Part shown: piece after piece, positions 1-9,650 of the stretch
Position numbering within the stretch: position 1 is the first letter of the stretch
Layout: each line of letters opens with the position of its first letter
Assembly (NCBI RefSeq): GCF_002142215.1
Contig: NZ_NAST01000001.1
Coordinates: 62,001-126,000 of the forward strand
Direction of reading: 5' to 3'
Source: Gilliamella sp. N-G2
GTDB taxonomy: Bacteria > Pseudomonadota > Gammaproteobacteria > Enterobacterales > Orbaceae
DNA length: 64,000 bases
Notes under the pieces: generated by a model
Seen by the model: only the letters and a program-made list of their open reading frames with translations
Database searches by the model: none
Told to the model about the DNA's origin: nothing
Made by a program: the position numbers and the translations under genes

Positions 1-64
1 ATTAGGAACAGGTCGATTTAGTGTTTTAGCAGGTAAAAAATATCCACAAACGATTCAACAATAA
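1..64 (+). CDS. 3' end of an unidentified gene
   Basis: An open frame enters from the left edge and stops at TAA 62-64; its last residues read LGTGRFSVLAGKKYPQTIQQ. Only about 20 residues are visible and I do not recognise the family. A hairpin follows 11 bases after the stop, which supports a real gene end. Confidence 0.5.
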   Translation, partial: LGTGRFSVLAGKKYPQTIQQ

Positions 65-75
65 GATTCTAAATA

Positions 76-116
76 TTTAGGAAAGGTAGAGACAAATATT
101 TATTACCTTTCCTAAA
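76..116. terminator. hairpin between convergent genes
   Basis: A 13-bp perfect inverted repeat, TTTAGGAAAGGTA / TACCTTTCCTAAA, encloses a 15-base loop. It lies between the plus-strand gene end at 64 and the convergent minus-strand gene ending at 133, so it could terminate both. There is no long T tract. Nearly the same arms recur at 2602-2638. Confidence 0.55.
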
Positions 117-132
117 ACTTGAAAAGTATAAA

Positions 133-1008
133 TTAGTTATTAATTTCAATTACTAAAAGATCACCCTGATCTTTTAAGAAATATTCCTCATCTTGAGGCG
201 CTCGTAATGACATCATACGATTATCACCCATTTCCATGGTATCGCCAGGATTCATTGTCGCTTGACTTTGTCGCAAATAGTTTAAAATGTTACTAAACAT
301 GTCAAAATAATATTCACTTTCCTCATAACTATTGGCTAATGCAGCAAAATTAGGTATACCAAATTTATTAGCACCATAAGTGCGCATCCAAATCCCTTTA
401 ATATTTTCTATTTCATATTTAACAAAACCACAAAACAATAAAGGTAAACATTCCCCTAAAGTGGTTAAACCATCTTTTTCCGAAGCTAGTGAATTAATAA
501 AGTTAACTGGTAATGAAGTATGAGCATCCTCATTAATTACTGCTAACGCATTAAATTGTTCAAAGCATACCGCTAAACGAGTTAAAGCTAAGTATTGCTC
601 TAATACATTTTGTTCATAGCCGACATAATATAATAATAAATGACTATCACTTTCATAAACTTGTTGTTTTATTTCTTGACTATAACTTGCTGGTGCAACA
701 CATGTTTCTAATACAGCCTTAGGATAAGGAGCATTGAGACCAAATATTCTAATAACATGTTTACCCCAACTTACTAAAATACACATACCTTCTTCAAGTT
801 GTCCGAACGGAGTTTCATATCGAATATCTTTTATGGTCGGATCAATCGATTTGAGTTTTGCTAATAATTCATCGTTATTAATATTAAGGGCACCGCTAAA
901 TACAATACTTACGCTAATGGCATTTTCAATATCAGGATTTGGGACAATCGAATTATCCATCTGTTTTGATTCTGTTTTTTTAGCAAAAAAACGAGAAAAT
1001 ATACCCAT
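133..1008 (-). CDS. DUF4261 domain-containing protein
   Basis: A 291-residue soluble protein with no signal peptide or membrane segment. The middle (about 45-240) and the C-terminal part (about 200-285) resemble the DUF4261 family, whose members are often accessory-region proteins of unknown role. The N-terminus is basic and polar (MGIFSRFFAKK). The start ATG at 1008 has a weak purine-rich stretch upstream (aaggaat). It stands alone, convergent with the gene fragment at the left edge. The family assignment comes from sequence feel and memory, and the function is not known. Confidence 0.6.
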   Translation of the reverse strand: MGIFSRFFAKKTESKQMDNSIVPNPDIENAISVSIVFSGALNINNDELLAKLKSIDPTIKDIRYETPFGQLEEGMCILVSWGKHVIRIFGLNAPYPKAVLETCVAPASYSQEIKQQVYESDSHLLLYYVGYEQNVLEQYLALTRLAVCFEQFNALAVINEDAHTSLPVNFINSLASEKDGLTTLGECLPLLFCGFVKYEIENIKGIWMRTYGANKFGIPNFAALANSYEESEYYFDMFSNILNYLRQSQATMNPGDTMEMGDNRMMSLRAPQDEEYFLKDQGDLLVIEINN

Positions 1009-1136
1009 TTCATATTCCTTATGACAACTATTCTAAATTAAATCAAATTTTGTGCATTTTATAGTAATTGACGATATAAAACTTAAACAATAATATCCAC
1101 TTACATATATTAAGTAAATATTTTATTTATCAATTT

Positions 1137-2039
1137 TCACCATTGTAAATTTTTTAATTCAATAATTAAAAAGTCAATCAAACATCGAGTTCTAAGTGGT
1201 AATAATTTGCGACTTGGGTAAATAGCATAAATATTTAAATCCTCAATTTCATAATTACTGAGTATAGGGGAAAGTCGCCCTTCTTTAATGTCATTACCAA
1301 TAATAAAATCAGGTTGTTTGGAAATTCCTCCGTGATGTAGCATTATTTGTCGGCAAGTATCACCATTATTACAATAAATATCAGCATTTAAATTTATTGC
1401 ATAACAAATATTATCTTGATAAAAATTCCATTGTTCTTTCTTTGCCCAATGACTATACATAATTATTTTATGTTGTTTAAGATCATTTGGCTGACAAGGT
1501 GTGCCATGTTCGGCTAGATATTTTGGTGATGCAGCAACAATCATTTTTGTGGTAGATAATTTGCGACTAATTAACGATGAGTTATTTAAATTCCCCACTC
1601 TTATAGCCAGATCATAGCCTTCTTCCAACAAATTGACTATTCGATCGGATAAAGTTATATCGAGTGTAATGTGTGGATATTTATCGATAAATTTTTGCCA
1701 TAAAGGAGCTAAATGTAAAATACCGAAACTAACAGGGACATTCACTTTTAGAATACCTTGAGGATTGGCGTGATTCAGGCGCAAATTGTTTTCTGCCTCT
1801 TCTGTAGCTTCAATTATTTCTTTGGCGTGCCAATAAAATGTTTGTCCTTCATTAGTAATAATCATATTTCGAGTTGTTCGTTGCAATAATCGTATTTGTA
1901 AACGATCTTCTAATGCTTGAATTTGACGAGATACCGCTTGCTTAGACATATTCAATTTTATGGCAGCCTTGATAAAACTATTACATTCAACTACTGCAAC
2001 AAATACACTCATTTCTAACAGTTTGTTTGATCTATTCAT
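1137..2039 (-). CDS. LysR-family transcriptional regulator
   Basis: This 300-residue protein has the usual LysR layout. An N-terminal winged helix-turn-helix covers about residues 5-65 (AAIKLNMSKQAVSRQIQALE) and a periplasmic-binding-like effector domain covers about 90-295. It is divergent from the DoxX gene at 2174, with a palindrome in the 134-base gap, so it probably controls that gene and itself. This is the usual LysR arrangement, inferred here rather than shown. The effector is unknown. Residues 90-150 resemble the subgroup that regulates redox or quinone enzymes. Confidence 0.85.
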   Translation of the reverse strand: MNRSNKLLEMSVFVAVVECNSFIKAAIKLNMSKQAVSRQIQALEDRLQIRLLQRTTRNMIITNEGQTFYWHAKEIIEATEEAENNLRLNHANPQGILKVNVPVSFGILHLAPLWQKFIDKYPHITLDITLSDRIVNLLEEGYDLAIRVGNLNNSSLISRKLSTTKMIVAASPKYLAEHGTPCQPNDLKQHKIIMYSHWAKKEQWNFYQDNICYAINLNADIYCNNGDTCRQIMLHHGGISKQPDFIIGNDIKEGRLSPILSNYEIEDLNIYAIYPSRKLLPLRTRCLIDFLIIELKNLQW

Positions 2040-2064
2040 TCTAACTTATAAGTCCAATATTATT

Positions 2065-2095
2065 CCATTTTATGTGACAATAAATCACAAAATGG
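2065..2095. promoter_or_regulatory. palindrome, likely LysR operator
   Basis: The arms CCATTTTATGTGA and TCACAAAATGG form an imperfect inverted repeat, flanked further out by AGTCCA (2051) and TGGACT (2092). It lies in the divergent gap between the LysR and DoxX genes. It fits a LysR-type operator better than a CRP site, because TGTGA and TCACA are 7 bases apart rather than 6. Confidence 0.5.
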
Positions 2096-2173
2096 ACTAT
2101 TTATCCATAAAAAAATAACTACTATTATTTATTTACAAGATTTAATTTAAAAACATATTTTGAAGGAAATTAA

Positions 2174-2590
2174 ATGAAACAATATCAGTATGATTTAGCA
2201 GCACTTATTTTACGTATTACCATAGGCATAATGTTTTTAGCTCATGGATTGACTAAACTGTTAGTTTTTACACCAGCAGGTACAGCACAATTTTTTGCAT
2301 CACTCGGTTTGCCAGAATTTTTGGCTTACTTAACCATTGTATTTGAAATTGGCGGTGGTATATGTTTAGTTTTAGGCATATTAGTTCGCATTATCAGCTG
2401 GCTAACATTTCTACAAATGATTGTTATCAGTTTTATTCATTCGTCTAATGGTTGGTCATTTGGTAACGCAGGCGGAGGATGGGAATATCCCGCATTTATG
2501 TCCCTAACAGCTTTAAGTCTTGCCTTAATAGGCTCGGGAAGATTTACTGTCTTAGCTAGAATAAAAAATCAAAAAACAATTAAAGATTGA
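2174..2590 (+). CDS. DoxX family inner-membrane protein
   Basis: This 138-residue protein has four predicted membrane segments (about 8-28, 48-70, 73-95 and 108-128) and the family signature MFLAHGLTKL near the start. DoxX proteins are small membrane proteins linked to thiol/quinone redox balance in some species; the activity here is not established. A good ribosome site (gaaggaaatta) precedes ATG 2174. It is divergent from a LysR regulator, which is probably its controller. Confidence 0.85.
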   Translation: MKQYQYDLAALILRITIGIMFLAHGLTKLLVFTPAGTAQFFASLGLPEFLAYLTIVFEIGGGICLVLGILVRIISWLTFLQMIVISFIHSSNGWSFGNAGGGWEYPAFMSLTALSLALIGSGRFTVLARIKNQKTIKD

Positions 2591-2601
2591 TATTAGTCAT
2601 T

Positions 2602-2638
2602 TTTAGGAAAGATAAAATCAACAAATATCTTTCCTAAA
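2602..2638. terminator. hairpin downstream of the DoxX gene
   Basis: A 12-bp perfect stem TTTAGGAAAGAT / ATCTTTCCTAAA with a 13-base loop lies between the DoxX gene and the convergent oxidoreductase gene. The arms match the hairpin at 76-116 almost exactly. It is probably a bidirectional terminator, or a dispersed palindromic element used as one. Confidence 0.55.
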
Positions 2639-2673
2639 TCTTCTGAATTAATAATTATTATAACATCGATGGT

Positions 2674-3615
2674 TTAATCAAATATTAATAATGGTTTATT
2701 GTTTCTATATGGCTGTCGATAATTTTTTATCGCCGCTTGCCAATCATTAAATTCAAAGAAATTTGCTACAGTTAAATCATTTACATCTAATATAGGCCAT
2801 ATATCATCAAACATTTTTAACCATTGATTTGAGCTTATTTGGTTTAAATAGTGACGAATATGAAACCAATGAACTTTGGGTAATCGCTTTTTAGGTTGAA
2901 AAAAAGCACCAGAAAGCAGACCATACGAGACAAATTCACTTGAATCAGGCATATGCGCCAAAATTGTTTCGGCAAGCTCACCACCAACAGCATCAAAAAC
3001 AATATCAGCTTGTCTGGCAAAATATTCGATAGTTTGCTTATCATCTTGCTTTATATGTTTAATTGTATGTTTATTATAATATTGAGCATGATTATCAGAA
3101 CGACAGATAACTGTAACAGATAAAGCTGCAAATTTTATTGCCCAGTTACATAACAATTTTGCGCAATCCGATCCCGCGGCAGTAACTAAAATATGCTTTC
3201 CTTGTGACGAATAATGTTTAAGCATTAACCATGCTGCAACTGAGTTAATATAGGCTCTGGCAGCCGTAATATCACTAATTGAATCGGGAACTTCAATAGC
3301 AAATTCTGCTGGTAAATCGACAAAATTCTGCCACGTCCCTTCTCCCCTTAAAGGTAAAACTCGTTTTCCTATCAGATGTTGATAAGATAGTGGAGCTTCT
3401 ATAACTTTACCTATGCCTTCATAACCAGCAATTTGCGGCAGTGTGATACGATGTTGGTAAGCGCCAGTAATTGGAATAAGATTTGAGGCATTAATTGGTG
3501 CATATAGCATTTGAACTCTAATGTAATTTTCTTTTAAGGATGATTTATTTGCATATTCAAGTGTCAATACTTGTTCAGGTAGTCCAAATTTTCTATAAAA
3601 TAATGCTGCATTCAA
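2674..3615 (-). CDS. MDR-family (quinone reductase-like) oxidoreductase
   Basis: A 313-residue medium-chain dehydrogenase/reductase. The N-terminal GroES-like domain includes PITGAYQHRITLPQIAGYEG and GKRVLPL. The Rossmann domain starts near residue 137 (HILVTAAGSDCAKLL) and is followed by a FDAVGG segment. The catalytic-zinc cysteine and histidine set is absent, so it resembles the zinc-free quinone/enoyl reductase branch and probably uses NADPH. The Rossmann glycine motif is atypical (TAAGSD rather than GxGxxG). Substrate unknown. It is convergent with the DoxX gene. Confidence 0.75.
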   Translation of the reverse strand: MNAALFYRKFGLPEQVLTLEYANKSSLKENYIRVQMLYAPINASNLIPITGAYQHRITLPQIAGYEGIGKVIEAPLSYQHLIGKRVLPLRGEGTWQNFVDLPAEFAIEVPDSISDITAARAYINSVAAWLMLKHYSSQGKHILVTAAGSDCAKLLCNWAIKFAALSVTVICRSDNHAQYYNKHTIKHIKQDDKQTIEYFARQADIVFDAVGGELAETILAHMPDSSEFVSYGLLSGAFFQPKKRLPKVHWFHIRHYLNQISSNQWLKMFDDIWPILDVNDLTVANFFEFNDWQAAIKNYRQPYRNNKPLLIFD

Positions 3616-3668
3616 GTTTGCTTATTCCTATTTTTATATTTATTATGATTAAAAAGCATAATATTAGT

Positions 3669-4826
3669 TCATTTCACACTCAGAGCTTCAATAAAATCTT
3701 CTACTATTTGATAAGCTTTTTGTGCGCCTTCTAAATTCATATCAATGAAAGTTTGATCATAAATTGGCATATTATCGTCGTCATTTTCATTTTCGATACT
3801 ATCTCTAATATTAAATATATAGAAAACTGATACATTCCAATCTTGATTATACTCATAATTATAAGTACACCTTAAAACACTTTTACGATAGCAATTAATT
3901 TCTAAAGCTTCTGTTTGCGGTGGCAACCAATCTACTTGAGGAATGATTAGTGTGTTTTCATATTTATAAAATCTATGTAATTCTATGCCATTGTTGAATT
4001 GTTTTGTCTCAAGCCAATCTCCATACCAATCTTCTGAATTTCTATTTCTCTTTATCTCCTTTATATCTTCTAATCTTTTCTGAAATGATTTAAGCCCAAT
4101 ATCACTAACTTCATCTTTATTTTTTTTCACAAATTCGATGTCTAAACTATCCAATTTTAAAAGTTCATTTTTTATATTACTGCAATAAGCGATTATTGCT
4201 TTAGATGTTGGATGAATGCATAAATTCCTTGAATTAATTCTAATTTCACTGATTTTGTCAATTTGATAGGCTTGAGTATGGGAAAACTGCTGACAAAAAT
4301 CTTTTTCAGAAATATTTACAGAAGTAGAATCATGTAATTTTCTAATCCAAAATGGTGAATATTTGGAATTAGGATAAACTCGCAGAATAGTATCTTTAGA
4401 CAATTCAACTAAACGTCCATTTTCTCTACATTCACTACTGGGTCTACTTTCTACAAATTCTACAACTATAGGAGCTATTAAATAGGCAGGCCAAAAGAAA
4501 GTACAAAATAATGGTAATAATACATAACTGAATATTGAAGCAAATTTACGTTTTATACCATAAGATTTTTTTGCTTGTAATTGGCATAGTCGAAGTATTA
4601 TTGGAAAAACCATACCGGTTAACGTAAATAGAAAAATAATAAGATTGGTATGCATAAAGCAAAATATTAACCAAACAACCATTGGAATTGTAAAAATTGC
4701 TTTGATAATCCAATGCATCCGGACAAAAACAAATATTAACGAAAACGTATAAATACCATAAAAAAATGGTAGCATGAAAAACCAAACAAAAATGTAACTA
4801 TCGATATGATTAGCAGGATGATCCAT
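3669..4826 (-). CDS. unknown membrane-anchored protein
   Basis: A 385-residue protein I do not recognise. The first ~130 residues carry about four hydrophobic segments (8-32, 38-58, 62-82 and 105-130). The remainder is a hydrophilic domain with two cysteine-containing strands (LEINCYRKSVLRC). The layout suggests an inner-membrane anchor with a large soluble domain. No partner is evident. A short minus-strand remnant near 55,090-55,200 has a similar-looking end (KTVLRTCFKVG), so the family may occur more than once in this genome, though that link is weak. Confidence 0.6.
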   Translation of the reverse strand: MDHPANHIDSYIFVWFFMLPFFYGIYTFSLIFVFVRMHWIIKAIFTIPMVVWLIFCFMHTNLIIFLFTLTGMVFPIILRLCQLQAKKSYGIKRKFASIFSYVLLPLFCTFFWPAYLIAPIVVEFVESRPSSECRENGRLVELSKDTILRVYPNSKYSPFWIRKLHDSTSVNISEKDFCQQFSHTQAYQIDKISEIRINSRNLCIHPTSKAIIAYCSNIKNELLKLDSLDIEFVKKNKDEVSDIGLKSFQKRLEDIKEIKRNRNSEDWYGDWLETKQFNNGIELHRFYKYENTLIIPQVDWLPPQTEALEINCYRKSVLRCTYNYEYNQDWNVSVFYIFNIRDSIENENDDDNMPIYDQTFIDMNLEGAQKAYQIVEDFIEALSVK

Positions 4827-4957
4827 ATAAAATCCAATTTATAAAACTAGCTATAACAAAATTCCTTTCAGTTAGGATTATCACGGATAAATATTTATGT
4901 CAAAAAATGAGGATTTTTTATTAATCCTCAAAAATTAAGAAAAAGTATTTTAACTTA

Positions 4958-5509
4958 TTAATTTGTTTCAATGAATGATTCAATATCCATTACTGTTGCA
5001 AATCGCATCAATGCCGACATAAAGCTATTATGAACGTCTGACGATGAAATAATATTACCGTTAAATTCAAGATCACGGGTAGTACAAGCATCATGAATTA
5101 AAATTGGTTGGTAATTGAGTTCATATGCACAACGAGTTGTAGAATCAACACACATATGACTCATCATGCCACAAATGACCAGCTGGGTTATTTCTGCTTG
5201 CTTTAACTTCTGCTGTAATTGTGTTTGATAAAAACTATTCGGATAAGCCTTTTCAATCACAAATTCATTATCTTGCTTAACAGGAAGCAATTTGGGATGT
5301 AACTGACAACCCACACTGTTCTTAACAAAAAAGAGAGCATTAGCATCTTGGTTAACGTGCTGGATATAAATAATCGGTAATTGCTTTTGGCGGAAATAAT
5401 TTTGTAGCTTTAAGGTACATTGCAATGTCTGTTCGGTATTGTTTAATGGGTATTTTCCATTGGGAAAATAATCATTTTGTACATCAATAATCATCAATGC
5501 TTGAGTCAT
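4958..5509 (-). CDS. isochorismatase-family cysteine hydrolase
   Basis: 183 residues with the family core: MIIDVQNDYF (catalytic Asp), the lysine in VIEKAYPNSF and the cysteine in ICGMMSHMCVDSTTR. Family members hydrolyse isochorismate, nicotinamide or other amides; the substrate here is not determined. I use ATG 5509 because GGAGAG precedes it at the right distance. A longer frame to 5575 lacks a ribosome site and would overlap the regulatory palindrome. It is divergent from an Lrp/AsnC-type regulator, which probably controls it. Confidence 0.85.
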   Translation of the reverse strand: MTQALMIIDVQNDYFPNGKYPLNNTEQTLQCTLKLQNYFRQKQLPIIYIQHVNQDANALFFVKNSVGCQLHPKLLPVKQDNEFVIEKAYPNSFYQTQLQQKLKQAEITQLVICGMMSHMCVDSTTRCAYELNYQPILIHDACTTRDLEFNGNIISSSDVHNSFMSALMRFATVMDIESFIETN

Positions 5510-5534
5510 TTTGCTCTCCTTTGTAATGTTTTGT

Positions 5535-5557
5535 GTTATTATTTTGAAATAATCAAC
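5535..5557. promoter_or_regulatory. palindrome in the hydrolase/AsnC divergent gap
   Basis: The arms GTTATTATTT and AAATAATCAAC form an AT-rich interrupted palindrome midway between the two divergent starts (5509 and 5616). It is a reasonable operator for the neighbouring Lrp/AsnC protein. The assignment rests on position and symmetry only. Confidence 0.35.
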
Positions 5558-5615
5558 CTCTAAATGACATAGCAAATTGAAGTAATAAACCTCAGTCAGC
5601 TTTCAAATTGAAAAT

Positions 5616-6008
5616 ATGGATAAAAAAGATCGCGCTATATTAAATGAATTAAGAAATAACAGCCGACAATCTTGGCGCGAGATCGGCGAGAAGATATTCT
5701 TATCAAGTCAAGCTGTGGGACAACGTGTACAAGAGTTGCTAAATAATCATATTATAGAAAAGTTCACAATTAAAGAACCAAAACATCAATTACAATTTAT
5801 CACTATTTACATGAACTCAAATCAATTTGAATCTTTTGAAAAATTAGTAAAATCTGTTAATGAAATTTCTGAGTTTTATAAGATTACTGGTGACGGTTGT
5901 TATATGATAGTTAGCTGTTTTGAAAATGATGCATTGGATGCTTTCTTAACAAAAATCTCGATTTATGGCCGATATAAGGTCAGCCATCAATTAAAACAAA
6001 TTTTATAA
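5616..6008 (+). CDS. Lrp/AsnC family regulator
   Basis: A 130-residue protein with an N-terminal helix-turn-helix (ILNELRNNSRQSWREIGEKI, then SSQAVGQRVQEL) and a C-terminal RAM/AsnC ligand domain (about 65-128, including ITGDGCYMIVSC). It is shorter than typical Lrp (about 160) but complete in outline. It is divergent from the isochorismatase-like hydrolase, so it probably regulates that gene, as small AsnC proteins usually act on their neighbours. The ligand is unknown. Confidence 0.8.
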   Translation: MDKKDRAILNELRNNSRQSWREIGEKIFLSSQAVGQRVQELLNNHIIEKFTIKEPKHQLQFITIYMNSNQFESFEKLVKSVNEISEFYKITGDGCYMIVSCFENDALDAFLTKISIYGRYKVSHQLKQIL

Positions 6009-6170
6009 CTTAAACTATTTTTCTATTTAAACATGATAAAAATAAACAAAACAGATAATTAAAAAATTTAAATTTTTTATATTTTTTTAATAAATCGACA
6101 AAAATAAGTTGCGAGTTAGCCATTAATGTTATATTTTGTACAACAGTTAAATTTAAAGGTTTTATTTTTT

Positions 6171-6224
6171 ATGAATTGTTTTTGTGTTTTCGTTACTAAA
6201 CATCATCATCACCATCATTCCTGA
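6171..6224 (+). CDS. hisL: his operon leader peptide
   Basis: The 17-codon frame reads MNCFCVFVTKHHHHHHS and contains six consecutive histidine codons (five CAT, one CAC). This is the classic HisL design: when charged histidyl-tRNA is scarce, the ribosome stalls on the His run and the downstream terminator does not form. E. coli HisL has seven His. A plausible promoter lies upstream (TTGCGA 6109-6114, TATATT 6130-6135), though its 15-base spacing is short. ATG 6171 follows a T-rich stretch with AAAGG 11-15 bases upstream. Confidence 0.93.
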   Translation: MNCFCVFVTKHHHHHHS

Positions 6225-6227
6225 ATA

Positions 6228-6326
6228 GTCTTCGGGCGATTGGTGCTGGAAGACAAAAGGTCTTCCGGTGATATTGCGAAAGCATTTAGAGAACCCTCGG
6301 AAGATCAGTCTTCCGAGGGTTTTTTA
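6228..6326 (+). promoter_or_regulatory. his attenuator (antiterminator and terminator)
   Basis: After the leader stop, GGAAGAC (6248-6254) can pair with GTCTTCC (6260-6266) as an earlier hairpin, and TCTTCC is repeated in the 3' arm of the terminator. The terminator is a perfect 13-bp stem AACCCTCGGAAGA / TCTTCCGAGGGTT (6292-6321) followed by a T run. The repeated GGAAGA/TCTTCC blocks permit the mutually exclusive pairings required for attenuation by ribosome position on the His codons. Confidence 0.9.
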
Positions 6327-6367
6327 TTTGTGGTTTATAAATTTATTTAAACAAGTTGGAGAATAAT

Positions 6368-7267
6368 ATGTTGGATAATTCACGTTTACGTATAGCAATG
6401 CAAAAGTCGGGACGTTTAAGCGATGAGTCGAAAAAATTATTGGCACAATGTGGTATAAAAATCAATTTGCAAGAACAACGCTTAATTGCTTTTGCTGAAA
6501 ATATGCCAATTGATATTTTACGCGTTCGCGATGACGATATTCCTGGACTAGTTATTGATGGTGTTGTCGATATTGGTATTGTCGGTGAGAATGTGTTAGA
6601 AGAAGAAGTTCTTGATAGACAAGCCGAAGGTGAAAATCCACAATATAAAACCTTGCGTCGTCTTGATTTTGGTGGCTGCCGCTTATCAATTGCTGCTCCT
6701 CGTGATTTTGTTTACAGTGGCCCTGAATGTTTAAATAATTTACGTATTGCAACCACATATCCTCACCTACTCCGCCGTTACCTTTCACAATATAATGTGA
6801 ATTTCAAAACCTGTTTACTTAATGGTTCTGTTGAAGTTGCACCACGAGCAGGGCTTGCTGATGTAATTTGTGATTTAGTATCTAGTGGGGCCACACTTGA
6901 AGCTAATGGTCTACAAGAAATTGAAGTTATTTATAAATCGAAGGCTTGTTTAATTCAACGAAAAGGTGAAATGTCACCAACGAAACAAGCATTAATCGAC
7001 AAAGTGATGACCCGTATTCAAGGGGTAATTCAAGCCCGTGAATCCAAATACATTATGCTGCACGCTCCAACAGCCGTTTTAGATCAAGTCGTATCATTAT
7101 TACCAGGTGCAGAAAATCCAACCATTTTACCATTAACTGGCGAACAAAATCGGGTAGCACTACATATGGTGAGTACTGAATCATTATTCTGGGAAACCAT
7201 GGAAAAACTAAAAGCATTAGGTGCAAGTTCAATCCTTGTATTACCAATTGAAAAAATGATGGAGTAA
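6368..7267 (+). CDS. hisG: ATP phosphoribosyltransferase, HisG
   Basis: HisG catalyses the first step of histidine synthesis, joining ATP and PRPP, and is feedback-inhibited by histidine. The 299-residue length equals the E. coli long-form enzyme. Near-identical blocks include [12 protein letters not shown], the PRPP-loop region [14 protein letters not shown] and the C-terminal regulatory domain ending [17 protein letters not shown] start at ATG 6368, preceded by TTGGAG; an in-frame TTG four codons earlier is less likely. It is the first structural gene after the attenuator, and hisD follows 5 bases downstream. Confidence 0.98.
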   Translation: MLDNSRLRIAMQKSGRLSDESKKLLAQCGIKINLQEQRLIAFAENMPIDILRVRDDDIPGLVIDGVVDIGIVGENVLEEEVLDRQAEGENPQYKTLRRLDFGGCRLSIAAPRDFVYSGPECLNNLRIATTYPHLLRRYLSQYNVNFKTCLLNGSVEVAPRAGLADVICDLVSSGATLEANGLQEIEVIYKSKACLIQRKGEMSPTKQALIDKVMTRIQGVIQARESKYIMLHAPTAVLDQVVSLLPGAENPTILPLTGEQNRVALHMVSTESLFWETMEKLKALGASSILVLPIEKMME

Positions 7268-7272
7268 GCAAA

Positions 7273-8574
7273 ATGAAGCTTTCATATTGGCAACAATGTT
7301 CTAAAGAAAAACAAGCAGAATTACTAACTCGTCCTGCTATAGCTGCTTCTGATACTATTAGCCAAGCGGTTAAAGATATTTTGACGCAAGTAAAACAAAA
7401 TGGCGATGAAGCTCTAAAAGAATTAAGTAATAAATTTGATAAAGTGCAAATTAAGCAAATCAAATTAACTAAAGATGAGATAAAAACAGCAACTAGCCGT
7501 GTTAAACCAGAATTAAAACAGGCAATGCAATTAGCCGTAAGTAACATCGAAAAATTCCACCAAGCACAAGTTAGACAAACTATAACAGTGGAAACGATGC
7601 CTGGTATCAAATGTCAGTCAGTCACTAGACCAATTGATTCGGTAGGGCTGTATATCCCTGGTGGTTCAGCCCCATTGCTATCAACCGTATTAATGTTAGC
7701 CATTCCAGCTAAAATTGCCGGTTGTCGTAAAGTGATTTTATGTTCACCTCCACCAATTGCTGACGAGATTTTATATGCGGCAGAACTTTGTGGTGTAACA
7801 GAAATTTATCAATTGGGTGGCGCACAAGCGATTGCGGCAATGGCATTAGGTACTCAATCAGTTCCTAAAGTCGATAAAATATTTGGTCCCGGCAATGCTT
7901 ATGTTACCGAAGCGAAACGCCAAGTTAGCCAACGATTGGATGGTGCAGCAATAGATATGCCAGCCGGCCCTTCAGAAGTCTTAGTCATTGCCGATAGTTC
8001 CGCTAATCCGGCGTTTATTGCTGCTGATTTACTTTCTCAAGCTGAACATGGCCCCGACTCACAGGTTGTACTGCTTACACCAGATGAGAAGATCGCCCAA
8101 ACAGTTTCAGTCGAAGTTGATAAGCAACTTGCTCAACTTTCACGTCAAGGAATTGCTGAAAAAGCGTTACAAGAGAGCCGACTTATCGTAACCAAAAATT
8201 TAGATGAATGTGTAAATATCAGCAATCGTTATGGTCCTGAACACTTAATTATTCAAACCGAAAATGCCGATCAACTGGTTGATAAAATTAATAGTGCTGG
8301 TTCGATATTCTTAGGGGAATGGTCACCAGAATCTGCTGGAGATTATGCCTCTGGTACAAATCATGTATTGCCAACTTATGGTTATACAGCAACTTATTCA
8401 AGCCTTGGATTACCTGATTTCCAAAAACGTATGACAGTGCAAAAATTATCGGCTGAAGGGTTAAAAGCAATAGGTAATGCAGTTGAATTAATGGCACAAG
8501 CAGAACAACTCACTGCCCACAAAAATGCCGTGACTATTCGCTTAGCTAAACTTAACGCTGATACTAAACAATAG
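7273..8574 (+). CDS. hisD: histidinol dehydrogenase, HisD
   Basis: HisD is the zinc enzyme that oxidises L-histidinol to histidine with two NAD+. The 433 residues match the family length (E. coli 434). Signature parts are visible: [14 protein letters not shown], the zinc-ligand stretches [10 protein letters not shown] and [11 protein letters not shown], and SGTNHVLPT near the end. It is translated from ATG 7273 just after hisG within the his operon; hisC follows directly. Confidence 0.98.
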   Translation: MKLSYWQQCSKEKQAELLTRPAIAASDTISQAVKDILTQVKQNGDEALKELSNKFDKVQIKQIKLTKDEIKTATSRVKPELKQAMQLAVSNIEKFHQAQVRQTITVETMPGIKCQSVTRPIDSVGLYIPGGSAPLLSTVLMLAIPAKIAGCRKVILCSPPPIADEILYAAELCGVTEIYQLGGAQAIAAMALGTQSVPKVDKIFGPGNAYVTEAKRQVSQRLDGAAIDMPAGPSEVLVIADSSANPAFIAADLLSQAEHGPDSQVVLLTPDEKIAQTVSVEVDKQLAQLSRQGIAEKALQESRLIVTKNLDECVNISNRYGPEHLIIQTENADQLVDKINSAGSIFLGEWSPESAGDYASGTNHVLPTYGYTATYSSLGLPDFQKRMTVQKLSAEGLKAIGNAVELMAQAEQLTAHKNAVTIRLAKLNADTKQ

Positions 8575-9642
<1,068 letters not shown>

Positions 9643-9650
9643 GAGCAAGT

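Noticed and set aside
2073..2089. CRP site TGTGA...TCACA between the LysR and DoxX genes
   Set aside because: The spacer is 7 bases instead of 6, and the symmetry extends beyond it in a way that suits a LysR operator.
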